A stretch of 64,000 nucleotides of DNA from Pseudomonas fluorescens NCIMB 11764 (GCF_000293885.2 NZ_CP010945.1:5600001-5664000), one strand, 5' to 3'. Numbered from the stretch's first letter, positions 47,103-62,984 are shown. Made by a program: numbers and translations. Notes: generated from the letters alone by a model not told the origin.

Positions 47103-48359
47103 TTACATATGCGAAATCAGTGCATCACCAAAGCCGGAAGAAGACACCAGTTTCGCGCCCTCCATCAGACGTTCGAAGTCATAGGTCACGGTCTTCGCGG
47201 AGATCGCGCCGTTGGTGCCCTTGATGATCAGGTCTGCGGCTTCGGTCCAACCCATGTGACGCAGCATCATCTCTGCGGACAGGATCAGCGAACCCGGGTT
47301 GACCTGGTCCTTGCCAGCGTACTTCGGCGCAGTCCCGTGGGTCGCTTCGAACATCGCAATGGTGTCAGACAGGTTGGCACCCGGTGCGATACCGATACCG
47401 CCCACTTCTGCCGCCAGGGCGTCGGAGAGGTAGTCACCGTTCAGGTTCAGCGTCGCAATCACATCGTATTCGGCCGGGCGCAGCAGGATCTGCTGGAGCA
47501 TGGCATCGGCAATGGCATCCTTGACGATGACGTTCTTGCCGGTTTTCGGGTTCTTGAACTGCATCCACGGACCGCCGTCGAGCAGGGTCGCGCCGAACTC
47601 TTCAGCCGCCACTTCGTAGGCCCATTCCTTGAAGGCACCTTCGGTGAACTTCATGATGTTGCCTTTGTGCACGATGGTCAGCGAATCGCGGTCGTTGTCG
47701 ACCACATACTGCAGAGCTTTTCGCGCCAGACGCTTGGTGCCTTGCAGCGAAACCGGCTTGATGCCGATACCGCAGTTTTCGTCGAAACGGATCTTGGTGA
47801 CGCCCATTTCATCTTTCAGGAACTTGATGACTTTGGTCGCTTCCGGCGAACCGGCTTTCCACTCGATACCGGCGTAGATGTCTTCCGAGTTCTCACGGAA
47901 GATCGTCATGTCGACGTCACCTGGCTTCTTGACCGGGCTAGGCACGCCTTCGAACCAACGCACGGGGCGCAGGCAGACATAAAGGTCGAGTTGCTGACGC
48001 AGGGCCACGTTCAGGGAACGGATGCCACCACCGACCGGCGTGGTCAGAGGCCCCTTGATGGAAACAACGTAATCCTTGACTGCGTCCAGGGTTTCCTGAG
48101 GCAGCCAGGTGTCCTGATCGTAAACCTGAGTCGCTTTCTCCCCGGCGTAGACTTCCATCCAGGAAATTTTGCGCTCGCCGCCGTAAGCCTTCTTAACAGC
48201 AGCATCGACAACCTTGATCATGACCGGGCTGATATCAACCCCAATACCATCGCCTTCGATGAAGGGGATGATCGGGTTGTTAGGAACATTGAGAGAATGG
48301 TCCGCGTTGACGGTGATTTTGTCGCCGACTGCTGGAACCTGAATCTTCTTGTATCCCAT
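47103..48359 (-). CDS. icd: NADP-dependent isocitrate dehydrogenase (dimeric)
   Basis: 418 residues from the ATG at 48359 (GGAG upstream). [20 protein letters not shown], then the isocitrate-binding Ser in [20 protein letters not shown] with the phosphorylatable serine, and NADP loop [15 protein letters not shown]. It makes 2-oxoglutarate from isocitrate, producing NADPH. The serine in GIRSLNV is the target of AceK in enterobacteria. It competes with AceA (at 58155) for isocitrate. It is divergent from the monomeric isozyme idh. Confidence 0.98.
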   Translation of the reverse strand: MGYKKIQVPAVGDKITVNADHSLNVPNNPIIPFIEGDGIGVDISPVMIKVVDAAVKKAYGGERKISWMEVYAGEKATQVYDQDTWLPQETLDAVKDYVVSIKGPLTTPVGGGIRSLNVALRQQLDLYVCLRPVRWFEGVPSPVKKPGDVDMTIFRENSEDIYAGIEWKAGSPEATKVIKFLKDEMGVTKIRFDENCGIGIKPVSLQGTKRLARKALQYVVDNDRDSLTIVHKGNIMKFTEGAFKEWAYEVAAEEFGATLLDGGPWMQFKNPKTGKNVIVKDAIADAMLQQILLRPAEYDVIATLNLNGDYLSDALAAEVGGIGIAPGANLSDTIAMFEATHGTAPKYAGKDQVNPGSLILSAEMMLRHMGWTEAADLIIKGTNGAISAKTVTYDFERLMEGAKLVSSSGFGDALISHM

Positions 48360-51079
<2,720 letters not shown>

Positions 51080-51095
51080 GGTTGTAAGGATGCAA

Positions 51096-51131
51096 AGAAG
51101 CCCCGGCCCTGTGCCGGGGTTTCTGTTTTTG
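51096..51131 (+). terminator. idh terminator
   Basis: AGCCCCGGC-CCTGT-GCCGGGGT hairpin followed by TTCTGTTTTT, about 20 bp after the stop. Confidence 0.93.
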
Positions 51132-51145
51132 AAGACAACACAAAA

Positions 51146-51241
51146 CCCTGTGAGAGCTGGCCTGCCAGCGATAGCGGCTTATCATTCAACATTGATGGTG
51201 ACTGACTCATCGCAATCGCTGGCAGGCCAGCTCCCACAGGG
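51146..51241. repeat. REPIN: two inverted REPs
   Basis: CCCTGTGAGAGCTGGCCTGCCAGCGAT on the left; ATCGCTGGCAGGCCAGCTCCCACAGGG on the right; about 42 bp spacer. This GCTGGC-type core differs from the GCTAGC elements at 13492 and 32850. Confidence 0.9.
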
Positions 51242-51276
51242 ATAGTGTTTCAACCTTTGGAATTTGAGGAAGCTTC

Positions 51277-51723
51277 ATGGACTGGAAACCCCACATCACC
51301 GTCGCCACCATTGTCGAAGACAACGGTCGCTTCCTGATGGTCGAAGAAACCAAGCACGGACGAACGGTGCTCAATCAGCCCGCCGGTCACCTCGACCCGG
51401 ACGAAACCCTGATCGAAGCCGCCGTGCGCGAAACCCTGGAAGAAACCGGCTGGGACGTCGAACCGACCGGCGTGGTGGGCATTTACCTCTACACCGCCCC
51501 CAGCAACGGCGTGACCTACCAGCGGGTCTGTTTCAGTGCAAAACCGCTCAAGCACCACCCGGACTATCAGCTGGACGACGGCATTGTCGGCGCAAAATGG
51601 CTGACGCGTGACGAACTGCTGGCACAGCGCGCAAACTGGCGCAGTGAGCTGATCATCCGCTGTATCGATGATTATCTGGACGGCCAACACTACAGTCTCG
51701 AACTGATCCGCCCTTCTCTTTAG
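51277..51723 (+). CDS. nudJ: NUDIX hydrolase NudJ-like
   Basis: 148 residues. The Nudix box is canonical: GHLDPDETLIEAAVRETLEETGW. Start MDWKPHITVATIVEDNGRFL and RTVLNQPAGHL match NudJ (YmfB), which dephosphorylates HMP-PP and nucleoside di/triphosphates. GAGG lies upstream. It sits in the same relation to mnmA as in other Pseudomonas, about 60 bp upstream. Confidence 0.93.
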   Translation: MDWKPHITVATIVEDNGRFLMVEETKHGRTVLNQPAGHLDPDETLIEAAVRETLEETGWDVEPTGVVGIYLYTAPSNGVTYQRVCFSAKPLKHHPDYQLDDGIVGAKWLTRDELLAQRANWRSELIIRCIDDYLDGQHYSLELIRPSL

Positions 51724-51740
51724 CCTTGCGGGCTTCGGCC

Positions 51741-51749
51741 TGTTAGAAT
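51741..51749 (+). promoter_or_regulatory. Extended -10 promoter of mnmA
   Basis: TGtTAGAAT, an extended -10, about 34 bp before the mnmA start and just after the nudJ stop. This would allow mnmA to be transcribed independently of nudJ. Confidence 0.5.
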
Positions 51750-51782
51750 CGCGTCCTTTTTCAAGACACTCATTGAATCCCT

Positions 51783-52928
51783 ATGCGTGATCCAGCCCCT
51801 TCTGACACACAAAAGAAGCGCGTCATTGTCGGCATGTCCGGCGGCGTGGACTCTTCCGTTTCCGCTCTCCTGCTGATCGAGCAGGGTTATGAGGTGGAAG
51901 GCCTGTTCATGAAGAACTGGGAAGAAGACGATGGAACGGAATACTGCACCGCCATGGACGACCTGGCGGATGCCCAGGCCGTGTGCGACAAGATTGGCAT
52001 CAAGCTGCACACCGCCAACTTCGCCGCCGAGTACTGGGACAACGTGTTCGAGCACTTCCTGGCCGAATACAAGGCCGGCCGCACGCCGAACCCGGACATC
52101 CTGTGCAACCGCGAGATCAAGTTCAAGGCGTTCCTCGACTACGCCATGGTGCTCGGTGCCGACCTGATCGCCACCGGTCACTACGTACGCCGTCGCGACA
52201 TCGATGGTCGTACCGAACTGCTCAAGGGCCTGGACCCGAACAAGGATCAGAGCTACTTCCTGCACGCCGTCGGCGGCGAACAGATCGCCAAGACGCTGTT
52301 CCCGGTCGGCGAACTGGAAAAACCACAGGTCCGTGCGATTGCCGAGAAATACGAACTGGCGACCGCAAAGAAAAAGGATTCCACCGGGATCTGCTTTATC
52401 GGCGAGCGCCGTTTCAGTGATTTCCTCAAGCAATACCTTCCGGCCCAGCCCGGCGAAATCAAGACCACCGAAGGTGAAGTCATCGGCCGTCACCACGGCT
52501 TGATGTACCACACCATCGGTCAGCGTCAGGGCCTCGGCATCGGCGGGCTGAAAGACGCCAGCGACGAGCCATGGTACGTGCTGATCAAAGACCTGGAGCA
52601 CAACGAACTGATCGTTGGCCAGGGCAATGACCACCCTTACCTGTTTTCCCGCGCCCTGCTTGCCTCGGACATCTATTGGGTCAACCCGATCGACCTGAGC
52701 GAGCCGCGCAAGCTGACCGCCAAAGTCCGTTATCGCCAGAGCGACCAGCCTTGCACGCTGGAAAAGACCGCCACCGGCTACCGCGCGGTCTTCGATGACC
52801 CGCAACGCGCGGTCACCCCGGGTCAGTCCGTGGTGTTCTACGACGGTGAAATCTGCCTTGGCGGCGGCGTAATCGAAGTGGCGGAACCGTGGACCAGCAA
52901 AGGCTCTCTTCAAGGCGCACAGCAATGA
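51783..52928 (+). CDS. mnmA: tRNA-specific 2-thiouridylase MnmA
   Basis: 381 residues. P-loop [10 protein letters not shown] binds ATP for adenylating U34; catalytic Cys in [12 protein letters not shown] and the partner Cys in [12 protein letters not shown]. It makes 2-thiouridine at U34 of tRNA-Lys, -Glu and -Gln using persulfide from TusE (encoded at 30398). It overlaps hflD as ATGA. The N-terminus ([14 protein letters not shown]) is slightly extended. Confidence 0.98.
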   Translation: MRDPAPSDTQKKRVIVGMSGGVDSSVSALLLIEQGYEVEGLFMKNWEEDDGTEYCTAMDDLADAQAVCDKIGIKLHTANFAAEYWDNVFEHFLAEYKAGRTPNPDILCNREIKFKAFLDYAMVLGADLIATGHYVRRRDIDGRTELLKGLDPNKDQSYFLHAVGGEQIAKTLFPVGELEKPQVRAIAEKYELATAKKKDSTGICFIGERRFSDFLKQYLPAQPGEIKTTEGEVIGRHHGLMYHTIGQRQGLGIGGLKDASDEPWYVLIKDLEHNELIVGQGNDHPYLFSRALLASDIYWVNPIDLSEPRKLTAKVRYRQSDQPCTLEKTATGYRAVFDDPQRAVTPGQSVVFYDGEICLGGGVIEVAEPWTSKGSLQGAQQ

Positions 52929-53548
52929 GCCCGACTCAGGAGCAACTGACGGCGCTGGGCGGCGTGTTTCTGGCCGCCGTTCTGGTGGACAAGATCGCCA
53001 AAACCGGCCAGACCACCGAAGCCGGCCTGACGTGCATGCTCGGCAGCCTGCTGATTCGCGACCCCAAGGACACGCTGGAAGTCTACGGCGGTGACGACAT
53101 CAACTTGCGCGAAGGCTATCGCGCGCTGATCGGCGCCCTCGAACGCGACCCGAGCACCCTGCAGCGCGAACCGCTGCGCTACGCCCTGGCGATGCTGGGG
53201 CTGGAGCGTCAACTGGCCAAGCGTGGCGACATGCTGGACGTGATCGGCAAGCGTCTGCCGCAGATCCAGTCTCAGGTCGAGCACTTCGGCCCGGCGCACG
53301 AAAACGTGATCGCGGCGTGTGGTGCGCTGTATCAGGATACGCTGAGCACCTTGCGCCAACGGATTCAGGTCCACGGTGATATGCGCAACCTGCAGCAACC
53401 GAGCAACGCCTCAAAGATCCGCGCGCTGTTGCTGGCGGGGATTCGTTCGGCGCGCCTGTGGCGACAGTTGGGTGGTCATCGCTGGCAGTTGGTGGTCAGC
53501 CGTCGCAAGTTGCTCAAAGAACTTTATCCGCTGATGCGCAGCAGCTGA
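52925..53548 (+). CDS. hflD: HflD homologue, high frequency lysogenization protein
   Basis: 207 residues. Helical protein [20 protein letters not shown] with [20 protein letters not shown] and [18 protein letters not shown]. In E. coli HflD is a membrane-associated factor that binds phage lambda CII; its host role is unknown. The gene overlaps mnmA by ATGA, a conserved pairing, and precedes purB by 127 bp. Confidence 0.93.
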   Translation: MSPTQEQLTALGGVFLAAVLVDKIAKTGQTTEAGLTCMLGSLLIRDPKDTLEVYGGDDINLREGYRALIGALERDPSTLQREPLRYALAMLGLERQLAKRGDMLDVIGKRLPQIQSQVEHFGPAHENVIAACGALYQDTLSTLRQRIQVHGDMRNLQQPSNASKIRALLLAGIRSARLWRQLGGHRWQLVVSRRKLLKELYPLMRSS

Positions 53549-53588
53549 ACCGCGCCCGCGACACCGTTTTGTAGTCAGTAACGCGTAA

Positions 53589-55046
<1,458 letters not shown>

Positions 55047-55067
55047 TCGACCGTTTTAACCGTTTGA

Positions 55068-55096
55068 GACGCCCGGCAGCGCCGGGCGTTTTTATT
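55068..55096 (+). terminator. purB terminator
   Basis: ACGCCCGGC-AGC-GCCGGGCGTTTTTATT, 22 bp after the stop. Confidence 0.95.
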
Positions 55097-55132
55097 CCCG
55101 TCTGAAAAGTGCTTTTTTTCAATAGGTTACAC

Positions 55133-56302
55133 ATGAATCCTGATATTCCTCTTCAACTTCTGGGTGGCATCACGGCGCGCGAATTCCTGCGTGACTACTG
55201 GCAGAAAAAACCGCTGCTGATCCGTCAGGCAATTCCTGATTTCGAAAGCCCGATCGACGCCGACGAATTGGCCGGCCTGGCGCTGGAAGAAGAAGTTGAA
55301 TCGCGCCTGGTAATCGAAAACGGCGAGCGCCCTTGGGAATTGCGTCGCGGTCCGTTCGCCGAAGACGAATTCAGCAAACTGCCGGAACGTGACTGGACCC
55401 TGCTGGTTCAAGCGGTTGACCAGTTCGTTCCGGAAGTTTCTGAGCTGCTGGAAAACTTCCGCTTCCTGCCGAGCTGGCGCGTCGACGACGTGATGATCAG
55501 CTTCGCCGCCCCGGGTGGCAGCGTCGGTCCGCACTTCGATAACTACGATGTGTTCCTGCTGCAGGGTCACGGCAAGCGCAACTGGAAAATCGGCCAGATG
55601 TGCGATTCCGAGAGCAAGTTGCTGCAACACGCGGACCTGCGCATCCTCGCTGATTTCGAAGCCACCGATGAGTGGGTCCTGGAACCTGGCGACATGCTCT
55701 ACCTGCCGCCGCGCCTGGCCCACTGCGGTGTTGCGATTGATGACTGCATGACCTACTCGGTCGGCTTCCGCGCCCCGAGCGCTTCTGAAGTGCTGACTCA
55801 CTTCACTGACTTCCTCAGCCAGTTCCTGACCGATGAAGAGCGCTACACCGATGCCGACGCCCTGCCGGCGGTCGATCCGCACCAGATTCAGCACGACGCC
55901 CTTGATCGCCTGAAAGCCTTGCTGGCCGAGCACATGAGCGACGAGCGCCTGCTGCTGACCTGGTTTGGCCAGTACATGACCGAGCCGCGCTACCCGGAAC
56001 TCGTGGTAGGCCCGGAAGAGATCGAAGAAGACGACCTGCTTGCCAGCCTGGAGCAAGGCGCAATACTGATCCGCAACCCGAGCGCACGCCTGGCCTGGTC
56101 CGAAGTCGATGACGACCTGTTGCTGTTCGCCAGCGGCCAGAGCCGTTACCTGCCAGGCAAGCTGCGTGAGCTGTTGAAAATGATCTGCGCTGCCGACTCC
56201 CTGCACGCCGACAATCTGGGCGAGTGGCTGACCGACGAAGACAGCCGCGGCTTGCTGTGCGAACTGATCAAGCAAGGAAGCCTGGGGTTTGCTGATGAAT
56301 AA
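55133..56302 (+). CDS. roxA: Ribosomal protein uL16 arginine hydroxylase RoxA (YcfD)
   Basis: 389 residues from ATG 55133. JmjC-type iron ligands: His134 and Asp136 (GPHFDNYDVFLLQGHGKR), and His197 (LPPRLAHCGVAIDD). The N-terminus YWQKKPLLIRQAIPDF is typical. It is a 2-oxoglutarate/Fe(II) oxygenase that hydroxylates an arginine of ribosomal protein L16, linking oxygen to translation. A weak binding site is present. It overlaps the GNAT gene by 8 bp at the 3' end. Confidence 0.94.
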   Translation: MNPDIPLQLLGGITAREFLRDYWQKKPLLIRQAIPDFESPIDADELAGLALEEEVESRLVIENGERPWELRRGPFAEDEFSKLPERDWTLLVQAVDQFVPEVSELLENFRFLPSWRVDDVMISFAAPGGSVGPHFDNYDVFLLQGHGKRNWKIGQMCDSESKLLQHADLRILADFEATDEWVLEPGDMLYLPPRLAHCGVAIDDCMTYSVGFRAPSASEVLTHFTDFLSQFLTDEERYTDADALPAVDPHQIQHDALDRLKALLAEHMSDERLLLTWFGQYMTEPRYPELVVGPEEIEEDDLLASLEQGAILIRNPSARLAWSEVDDDLLLFASGQSRYLPGKLRELLKMICAADSLHADNLGEWLTDEDSRGLLCELIKQGSLGFADE

Positions 56303-56720
56303 AATTCACGTACGTGTCGCAGACTGGCAAAAGGATAACGCCGAGATCCGGCGCATTCGTGAGACGGTGTTCATCGCCGAGCAATCCGTTCCGCCTGAAC
56401 TGGAATGGGATGCAGATGATGCAACAGCGGTGCATTTTCTGGCCTTCGAAGGCGACTTTCCGATTGGCACCGCCCGCCTGCTGCCCGACGGGCATGTTGG
56501 CCGGGTGTCGGTGCTGAAAGACTGGCGCGGCTTGAAAGTGGGCGATGCGCTGATGCAAGCGGTGATCGGTGAAGCCGAGAAGCGCGGCTTGAAGCAGCAG
56601 ATGCTGAGCGCGCAGGTTCAGGCGACGGCGTTCTATGAGCGCCTGGGCTTCAGCCTGGTCAGTGAGGAATTCCTGGAAGCCGGGATTCCGCATGTGGACA
56701 TGGTGCGACATTCCGCCTGA
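56295..56720 (+). CDS. GNAT-family N-acetyltransferase
   Basis: 141 residues from ATG 56295, overlapping roxA by 8 bp. RETVFIAEQSVPPELEWDAD, then GRVSVLKDWRGLKVGDALMQ (loop) and QVQATAFYERLGFSLVSEEF (motif B), in the ElaA-like group. It acetylates an unknown acceptor. Tight coupling with roxA suggests a joint role, perhaps on ribosomal or translation proteins, but this is only inference. Confidence 0.9.
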   Translation: MNKIHVRVADWQKDNAEIRRIRETVFIAEQSVPPELEWDADDATAVHFLAFEGDFPIGTARLLPDGHVGRVSVLKDWRGLKVGDALMQAVIGEAEKRGLKQQMLSAQVQATAFYERLGFSLVSEEFLEAGIPHVDMVRHSA

Positions 56721-56725
56721 GCCCC

Positions 56726-56755
56726 TGTGGCGAGGGAGCTTGCTCCCTCGCCACA
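56726..56755. repeat. Perfect REP hairpin, 14-bp arms
   Basis: TGTGGCGAGGGAGC-TT-GCTCCCTCGCCACA; 30 bp. The simplest, perfect member of the REP family in this window. It lies 5 bp after the GNAT stop. Confidence 0.92.
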
Positions 56756-56774
56756 AAAGCTTCAAAGCACTGCA

Positions 56775-56814
56775 CAAAACGCCCTGTCATCACACGATGT
56801 CGGGGCGTTTTGCT
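56775..56814 (+). terminator. Weak terminator-like hairpin
   Basis: CAAAACGCCC and GGGGCGTTTTG can pair around a 16-20-base loop; T-run is short. Between GNAT and the secretin-like gene. Confidence 0.5.
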
Positions 56815-56891
56815 GTCTACGATTCAACTTGCCCCACGGCGGGCCGACAAACTGGCAAACTCAAGACATCAAGAAGTCGGAGATAACGGAT

Positions 56892-57653
56892 ATGTCCCTA
56901 CGCACCCTGCTCACCACGCTGCTGTTGACCTGCAGTTTTTCGGTCATGGCCGCCACCGAGATCGTGCCGTTGAACTACCGCACCAGCGCCGACATGCTGC
57001 CGATGGCCCAGGATTTCATCGGCAAGGATGGCCAGGTCAGCGCCTATGGCAACCAGCTGATCGTCAATGCCGATCAGCGCAAGATCGACGAACTTAAAGC
57101 CCTTGTTGCCCAACTCGATACTCAGCCAAAACGCCTGCTGATTACCGTCGATACCAACGAAAACAACTTCCAGGGCGACCAGGGTTATTCAGTCAATGGC
57201 GCCAAACCGAGCCAGACCCGAATCATCAATCGCAGCACCGAAAGCCGTGACGGCGGCATTCAGCAAGTCCAGGCCAGCGAAGGCTCACCGGCACTGATCC
57301 AGGTCGGACAAAGCGTACCGCTGACCAGTACGCAGATCGACTCCTACGGCGACCTGCGCAGCCAGACCGAATACCGCAACGTCACCCAGGGTTTCTACGT
57401 TACCGCGAGCGTCACCGGCGACATCGTTCACCTGTCGATCAGTACCAACCGTGACCGCATGAGCCAGGAACGTCCCGATGTAGTGAATGTGCAAAGCACC
57501 GACACAACCGTCACCGGACGCCTGGGCGAATGGATCACCCTGGCCGGCGTGAACCGCCAGACTCAGGCCGACAAACAAGGCCTGACCCGCAGCTACTCGA
57601 CCCAGGGCCGGGATGACATGACCCTGCGGGTGAAAGTCGATACTTTGGACTAA
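56892..57653 (+). CDS. Exported secretin-N-domain-like protein
   Basis: 253 residues from ATG 56892. Signal peptide MSLRTLLTTLLLTCSFSVMA. Then IVPLNYRTSADMLPMAQDFI-GKDGQVSAYGNQLIVNADQRKI-DELKALVAQLDTQPKRL, the N-terminal fold of secretins (NolW-like): LNY..A..M...L, GN.LIV.. and a helix ending in DT. Residues about 150-253 are beta-rich (GFYVTASVTGDIVHLSIS). It lacks the secretin beta-barrel and pore, so it is not itself a channel. It might serve as an orphan partner or a beta-rich periplasmic protein. No secretion genes are near. Confidence 0.75.
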   Translation: MSLRTLLTTLLLTCSFSVMAATEIVPLNYRTSADMLPMAQDFIGKDGQVSAYGNQLIVNADQRKIDELKALVAQLDTQPKRLLITVDTNENNFQGDQGYSVNGAKPSQTRIINRSTESRDGGIQQVQASEGSPALIQVGQSVPLTSTQIDSYGDLRSQTEYRNVTQGFYVTASVTGDIVHLSISTNRDRMSQERPDVVNVQSTDTTVTGRLGEWITLAGVNRQTQADKQGLTRSYSTQGRDDMTLRVKVDTLD

Positions 57654-58154
57654 ACCACCGAAAACTGACTGATTAGTCGTATTAGACCAAAGATGTAGTG
57701 CTTGAAAAAAAGCACTACAAAACGTTTGACGAGCCAAAAAAGCAAAGGCATGATGGCCTCGCTCCCGCTAATCAGGGGCCCTGGCAAGGGCCTTCGAAGC
57801 GATGCTCGCATCTACCCCGCGAGCCGTTTCGTGTCTGTACCGCCCACAAGGTGTGTTTGACGAGGTTGCCGACTGGAACGAAGTTGTCCCGAGGGACGGA
57901 AGCGTATTTAGGTAAACCCGGCATCACACTGAAGTTCGTATAGAGGCCCACGACGCCCGAATGCGCCCGCCAGTCCGCCCTTACCTGCTCACTTCCCCTC
58001 GAGCCCATCGTTCATCCTGTCGCCAATCCCGCCAAATACCCCTTGACCGCCTAAGCTTCTGGTCAGCGAGCTGCCTCATGCGCCCCTTTGAAATTGCGTG
58101 TTCGGCTGGAGCAGGAATTTTCCACCCAAGACCTATGCGACGAGGTTTATCTCC
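57654..58154. other. Leader and regulatory region upstream of aceA
   Basis: 501 bp with no supported gene. It contains the 26-bp palindrome at 57694. A cluster of short inverted repeats follows at 57760-57850 (GGGGCCCTGGCAAGGGCC, GCGATGCTCGC), which may fold as a leader RNA. The GAGG before aceA is at the right end. Confidence 0.6.
57694..57719. promoter_or_regulatory. Palindromic operator-like site TGTAGTGCTT-N6-AAGCACTACA
   Basis: A perfect 10-bp inverted repeat with a 6-base A-rich centre, 436 bp before aceA. TGTAGT/ACTACA half-sites resemble those I recall for RpiR-family regulators RccR or HexR in Pseudomonas. It could also be a hairpin at the end of the secretin-like transcript, but no T-run follows on the plus strand. 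Confidence 0.55.
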
Positions 58155-59480
58155 ATGGCACTGACACGCGAACAGCAAATTGCAGCCCTCGAAAAAGACT
58201 GGGCTGAAAACCCACGCTGGAAAGGCGTGACACGCGCTTACTCCGCTGCTGACGTCGTCCGCCTGCGTGGCTCGGTTCAACCTGAGCACACCTTTGCAAA
58301 ATTGGGCGCCGAGAAGCTTTGGAACCTGGTTACCCAGGGCGCCAAGCCGTCCTTCCGTCCTGAGAAAGATTTCGTCAACTGCATGGGCGCCCTGACCGGC
58401 GGCCAGGCTGTACAACAAGTCAAAGCCGGTATCCAGGCGATCTACCTGTCGGGCTGGCAAGTCGCGGCGGACAACAACTCCGCCGAATCGATGTACCCGG
58501 ACCAGTCGCTGTACCCGGTGGATTCGGTTCCAACCGTGGTCAAGCGCATCAACAACTCGTTCCGTCGTGCTGACCAGATCCAGTGGAAAGCCGGTAAAGG
58601 CCCGGGCGACGAAGGCTACATCGACTACTTCGCTCCAATCGTGGCAGACGCTGAAGCCGGTTTCGGCGGCGTACTGAACGCTTACGAGCTGATGAAGAGC
58701 ATGATCGAAGCAGGCGCCGCCGGCGTTCACTTCGAAGACCAACTGGCTTCCGTGAAAAAATGCGGCCACATGGGCGGCAAGGTACTGGTTCCTACCCAGG
58801 AAGCTGTGCAGAAGCTGACCGCCGCTCGTCTGGCAGCTGACGTTGCCGGCACGCCGACCATCATCCTGGCTCGTACCGACGCCAACGCGGCTGACCTGCT
58901 GACGTCCGATTGCGACCCGTACGACCAGCCATTCGTGACTGGCGAACGTACTCAGGAAGGTTTCTACAAAGTGCGCGCCGGTCTCGACCAGGCGATCGCT
59001 CGCGGCCTGGCTTACGCGCCGTACGCCGACCTGATCTGGTGTGAAACCGCCAAGCCGGATCTGGACGAGGCTCGTCGCTTCGCTGAAGCGATCAAAAAGG
59101 AATACCCGGACCAACTGCTGTCGTACAACTGCTCGCCTTCCTTCAACTGGAAGAAAAACCTGGACGACGCGACCATCGCCAAGTTCCAGCGCGAATTGTC
59201 CGCCATGGGTTACAAGCACCAGTTCATCACCCTGGCCGGCATTCACAACATGTGGCACAGCATGTTCAACCTGGCGCACGACTACGCCCGCAACGACATG
59301 ACTGCCTACGTGAAACTGCAAGAGCAGGAATTCGCTGACGCCGCCAAGGGCTACACCTTCGTGGCTCACCAGCAGGAAGTGGGCACCGGCTACTTCGACG
59401 ACATGACCACCGTGATCCAGGGTGGCTCGTCTTCGGTTACCGCGCTGACCGGTTCGACTGAAGAAGAACAGTTCCACTGA
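58155..59480 (+). CDS. aceA: Isocitrate lyase
   Basis: 441 residues from ATG 58155 (GAGG upstream). The catalytic signature KKCGHMGGK carries Cys203; [18 protein letters not shown] and [12 protein letters not shown] are conserved. It splits isocitrate to glyoxylate and succinate, the entry of the glyoxylate shunt. It is of the larger proteobacterial class. It has its own terminator. Isocitrate is shared with Icd and Idh, also in this window. Malate synthase is not here. Confidence 0.98.
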   Translation: MALTREQQIAALEKDWAENPRWKGVTRAYSAADVVRLRGSVQPEHTFAKLGAEKLWNLVTQGAKPSFRPEKDFVNCMGALTGGQAVQQVKAGIQAIYLSGWQVAADNNSAESMYPDQSLYPVDSVPTVVKRINNSFRRADQIQWKAGKGPGDEGYIDYFAPIVADAEAGFGGVLNAYELMKSMIEAGAAGVHFEDQLASVKKCGHMGGKVLVPTQEAVQKLTAARLAADVAGTPTIILARTDANAADLLTSDCDPYDQPFVTGERTQEGFYKVRAGLDQAIARGLAYAPYADLIWCETAKPDLDEARRFAEAIKKEYPDQLLSYNCSPSFNWKKNLDDATIAKFQRELSAMGYKHQFITLAGIHNMWHSMFNLAHDYARNDMTAYVKLQEQEFADAAKGYTFVAHQQEVGTGYFDDMTTVIQGGSSSVTALTGSTEEEQFH

Positions 59481-60026
59481 TCTGACTCACCGAAACAAAC
59501 GGCCGTTGCGGACCGAATAAAAGCTAACCGCAACGCCGCACATCTGACGCCCCGACTGGTTCGGGGCGTTTTTTTGCCTGTGATTTTTCACCGGCCCTGC
59601 AAAACCCTGCAGGAGTCCGGACAAAAAACCTTGATCCTGAGCATTCTCACGATCAGGAAAACACGGTAAAACGACCCTGCCCGCTACTTGCAGTAACGCG
59701 CATATAAGACAACTTTCCGGCCACCCACCCGCTAAACACTTTAAAAACCAAGACAAACAATATTGATTATCATTTAGCTGCAACTATGTTCGTTACATTC
59801 CCTACAAAACAATATTGATAAAAACCCTGCTAATGCCCGCAACGCATGGGCTGCGTGGGTTGGGAGGCTTGCTATGTCCTTATTCCGCTAAATAATTTCG
59901 CTATCTGAATTTTACTTGCACGGTGTTGTGCCATAAAATCAGCGGGATTGATTGCTGCGACATATCGTCACTGCTTTGTTTCTTTTCAAGCTCAGAGACC
60001 TTTGCTCTCTGTTAAGGATTACCAGC
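59481..60026. other. Region between aceA and nuoA, with the nuo promoter
   Basis: 546 bp. An aceA terminator is at 59546-59577. The remainder to 60026 is A/T-rich near 59740-59830, and must hold the nuo promoter. No gene is supported. I looked for an Anr/Fnr box and did not find one with the full TTGAT-N4-ATCAA pattern. Confidence 0.65.
59546..59577 (+). terminator. aceA terminator
   Basis: GACGCCCCGA-CTGGT-TCGGGGCGTTTTTTT, 66 bp after the stop. Confidence 0.95.
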
Positions 60027-60440
60027 ATGCCCGAAGCGACAGGACTCATGGCCCACAACTGGGGCTTTGCCATTTTCCTTCTGGGCGTTGTCGGCCTGTG
60101 CGCCTTCATGCTCGGCGTCTCCAGCCTCCTCGGGTCAAAAGCCTGGGGCCGCAGCAAAAACGAACCGTTCGAGTCCGGCATGCTACCTACAGGTGGCGCC
60201 CGCTTGCGGCTCTCAGCCAAATTCTATCTGGTCGCGATGCTCTTCGTGATCTTCGATATCGAAGCCCTCTTTCTCTTTGCCTGGTCTGTGTCCGTCCGCG
60301 AAAGCGGCTGGACCGGATTCGTCGAAGCTCTCGTTTTCATAGCAATTCTGTTGGCAGGTCTTGTCTACCTGTTCCGAGTGGGCGCCCTTGACTGGGCTCC
60401 GGAAGCTCGTCGCAAGCGGCAGGCGAAGCTGAAACAATGA
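60027..60440 (+). CDS. nuoA: NADH-quinone oxidoreductase subunit A
   Basis: 137 residues from ATG 60027 (AAGGA upstream). Three transmembrane helices: [60 protein letters not shown], with the conserved loop between helices 1 and 2 ([12 protein letters not shown]) lining the quinone tunnel. The first gene of the complex I operon. It lies in the inner membrane arm. Confidence 0.97.
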   Translation: MPEATGLMAHNWGFAIFLLGVVGLCAFMLGVSSLLGSKAWGRSKNEPFESGMLPTGGARLRLSAKFYLVAMLFVIFDIEALFLFAWSVSVRESGWTGFVEALVFIAILLAGLVYLFRVGALDWAPEARRKRQAKLKQ

Positions 60441-60450
60441 GGCTTTGGCA

Positions 60451-61125
60451 ATGCAATACAATCTCACCAGGATCGACCCCGATGCTCCTAACGAGCAGTA
60501 TCCGATTGGCGAACGGGAAACCGTTTCCGATCCGTTAGAAGATCAAGTCCACAAAAACATCTTCATGGGCAAGCTCGAAGACGTGCTTAACGGCACGATC
60601 AACTGGGGGCGCAAGAACTCCCTGTGGCCGTATAACTTCGGTCTTTCGTGCTGCTACGTGGAAATGACCACCGCCTTCACGGCGCCCCACGACATCGCGC
60701 GCTTTGGCGCCGAGGTTATCCGGGCATCGCCGCGCCAGGCGGATTTCATGGTTATCGCCGGTACCTGCTTCATCAAGATGGCGCCGATCATCCAGCGTCT
60801 CTACGAGCAAATGCTCGAACCTAAATGGGTAATTTCCATGGGTTCGTGCGCCAACTCCGGTGGCATGTACGACATCTACTCTGTCGTTCAAGGGGTGGAC
60901 AAGTTCCTGCCCGTGGACGTCTACGTGCCTGGCTGCCCGCCCCGTCCTGAAGCTTTTCTGCAAGGCTTGATGCTCTTGCAGGAGTCGATTGGACAGGAGC
61001 GTCGTCCGCTTTCCTGGGTCGTTGGTGATCAAGGCGTTTACCGCGCCGAGATGCCTTCCGAGAAGGAAAAGCGCCGCGAACAGCGAATCGCAGTCACCAA
61101 CCTGCGCAGCCCCGACGAAGTCTGA
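60451..61125 (+). CDS. nuoB: NADH-quinone oxidoreductase subunit B
   Basis: 224 residues from ATG 60451. The four N2 cluster cysteines are in [14 protein letters not shown] (two adjacent), [18 protein letters not shown], and [11 protein letters not shown]. It holds the last iron-sulfur cluster before the quinone. The N-terminus ([20 protein letters not shown]) is slightly extended relative to E. coli. Ten bp separate it from nuoA. Confidence 0.98.
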   Translation: MQYNLTRIDPDAPNEQYPIGERETVSDPLEDQVHKNIFMGKLEDVLNGTINWGRKNSLWPYNFGLSCCYVEMTTAFTAPHDIARFGAEVIRASPRQADFMVIAGTCFIKMAPIIQRLYEQMLEPKWVISMGSCANSGGMYDIYSVVQGVDKFLPVDVYVPGCPPRPEAFLQGLMLLQESIGQERRPLSWVVGDQGVYRAEMPSEKEKRREQRIAVTNLRSPDEV

Positions 61126-61191
61126 TCCAGATCTGCTTCTTTAATAGAACGAGACACTGGCTTCATTCTTTACGTTGACCGAAAGCGATAA

Positions 61192-62982
<1,791 letters not shown>

Positions 62983-62984
62983 GC

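Noticed and set aside
59581..60026. Anr/Fnr box before nuoA
   Set aside because: TTGAT occurs twice but without a matching ATCAA half four bases later.
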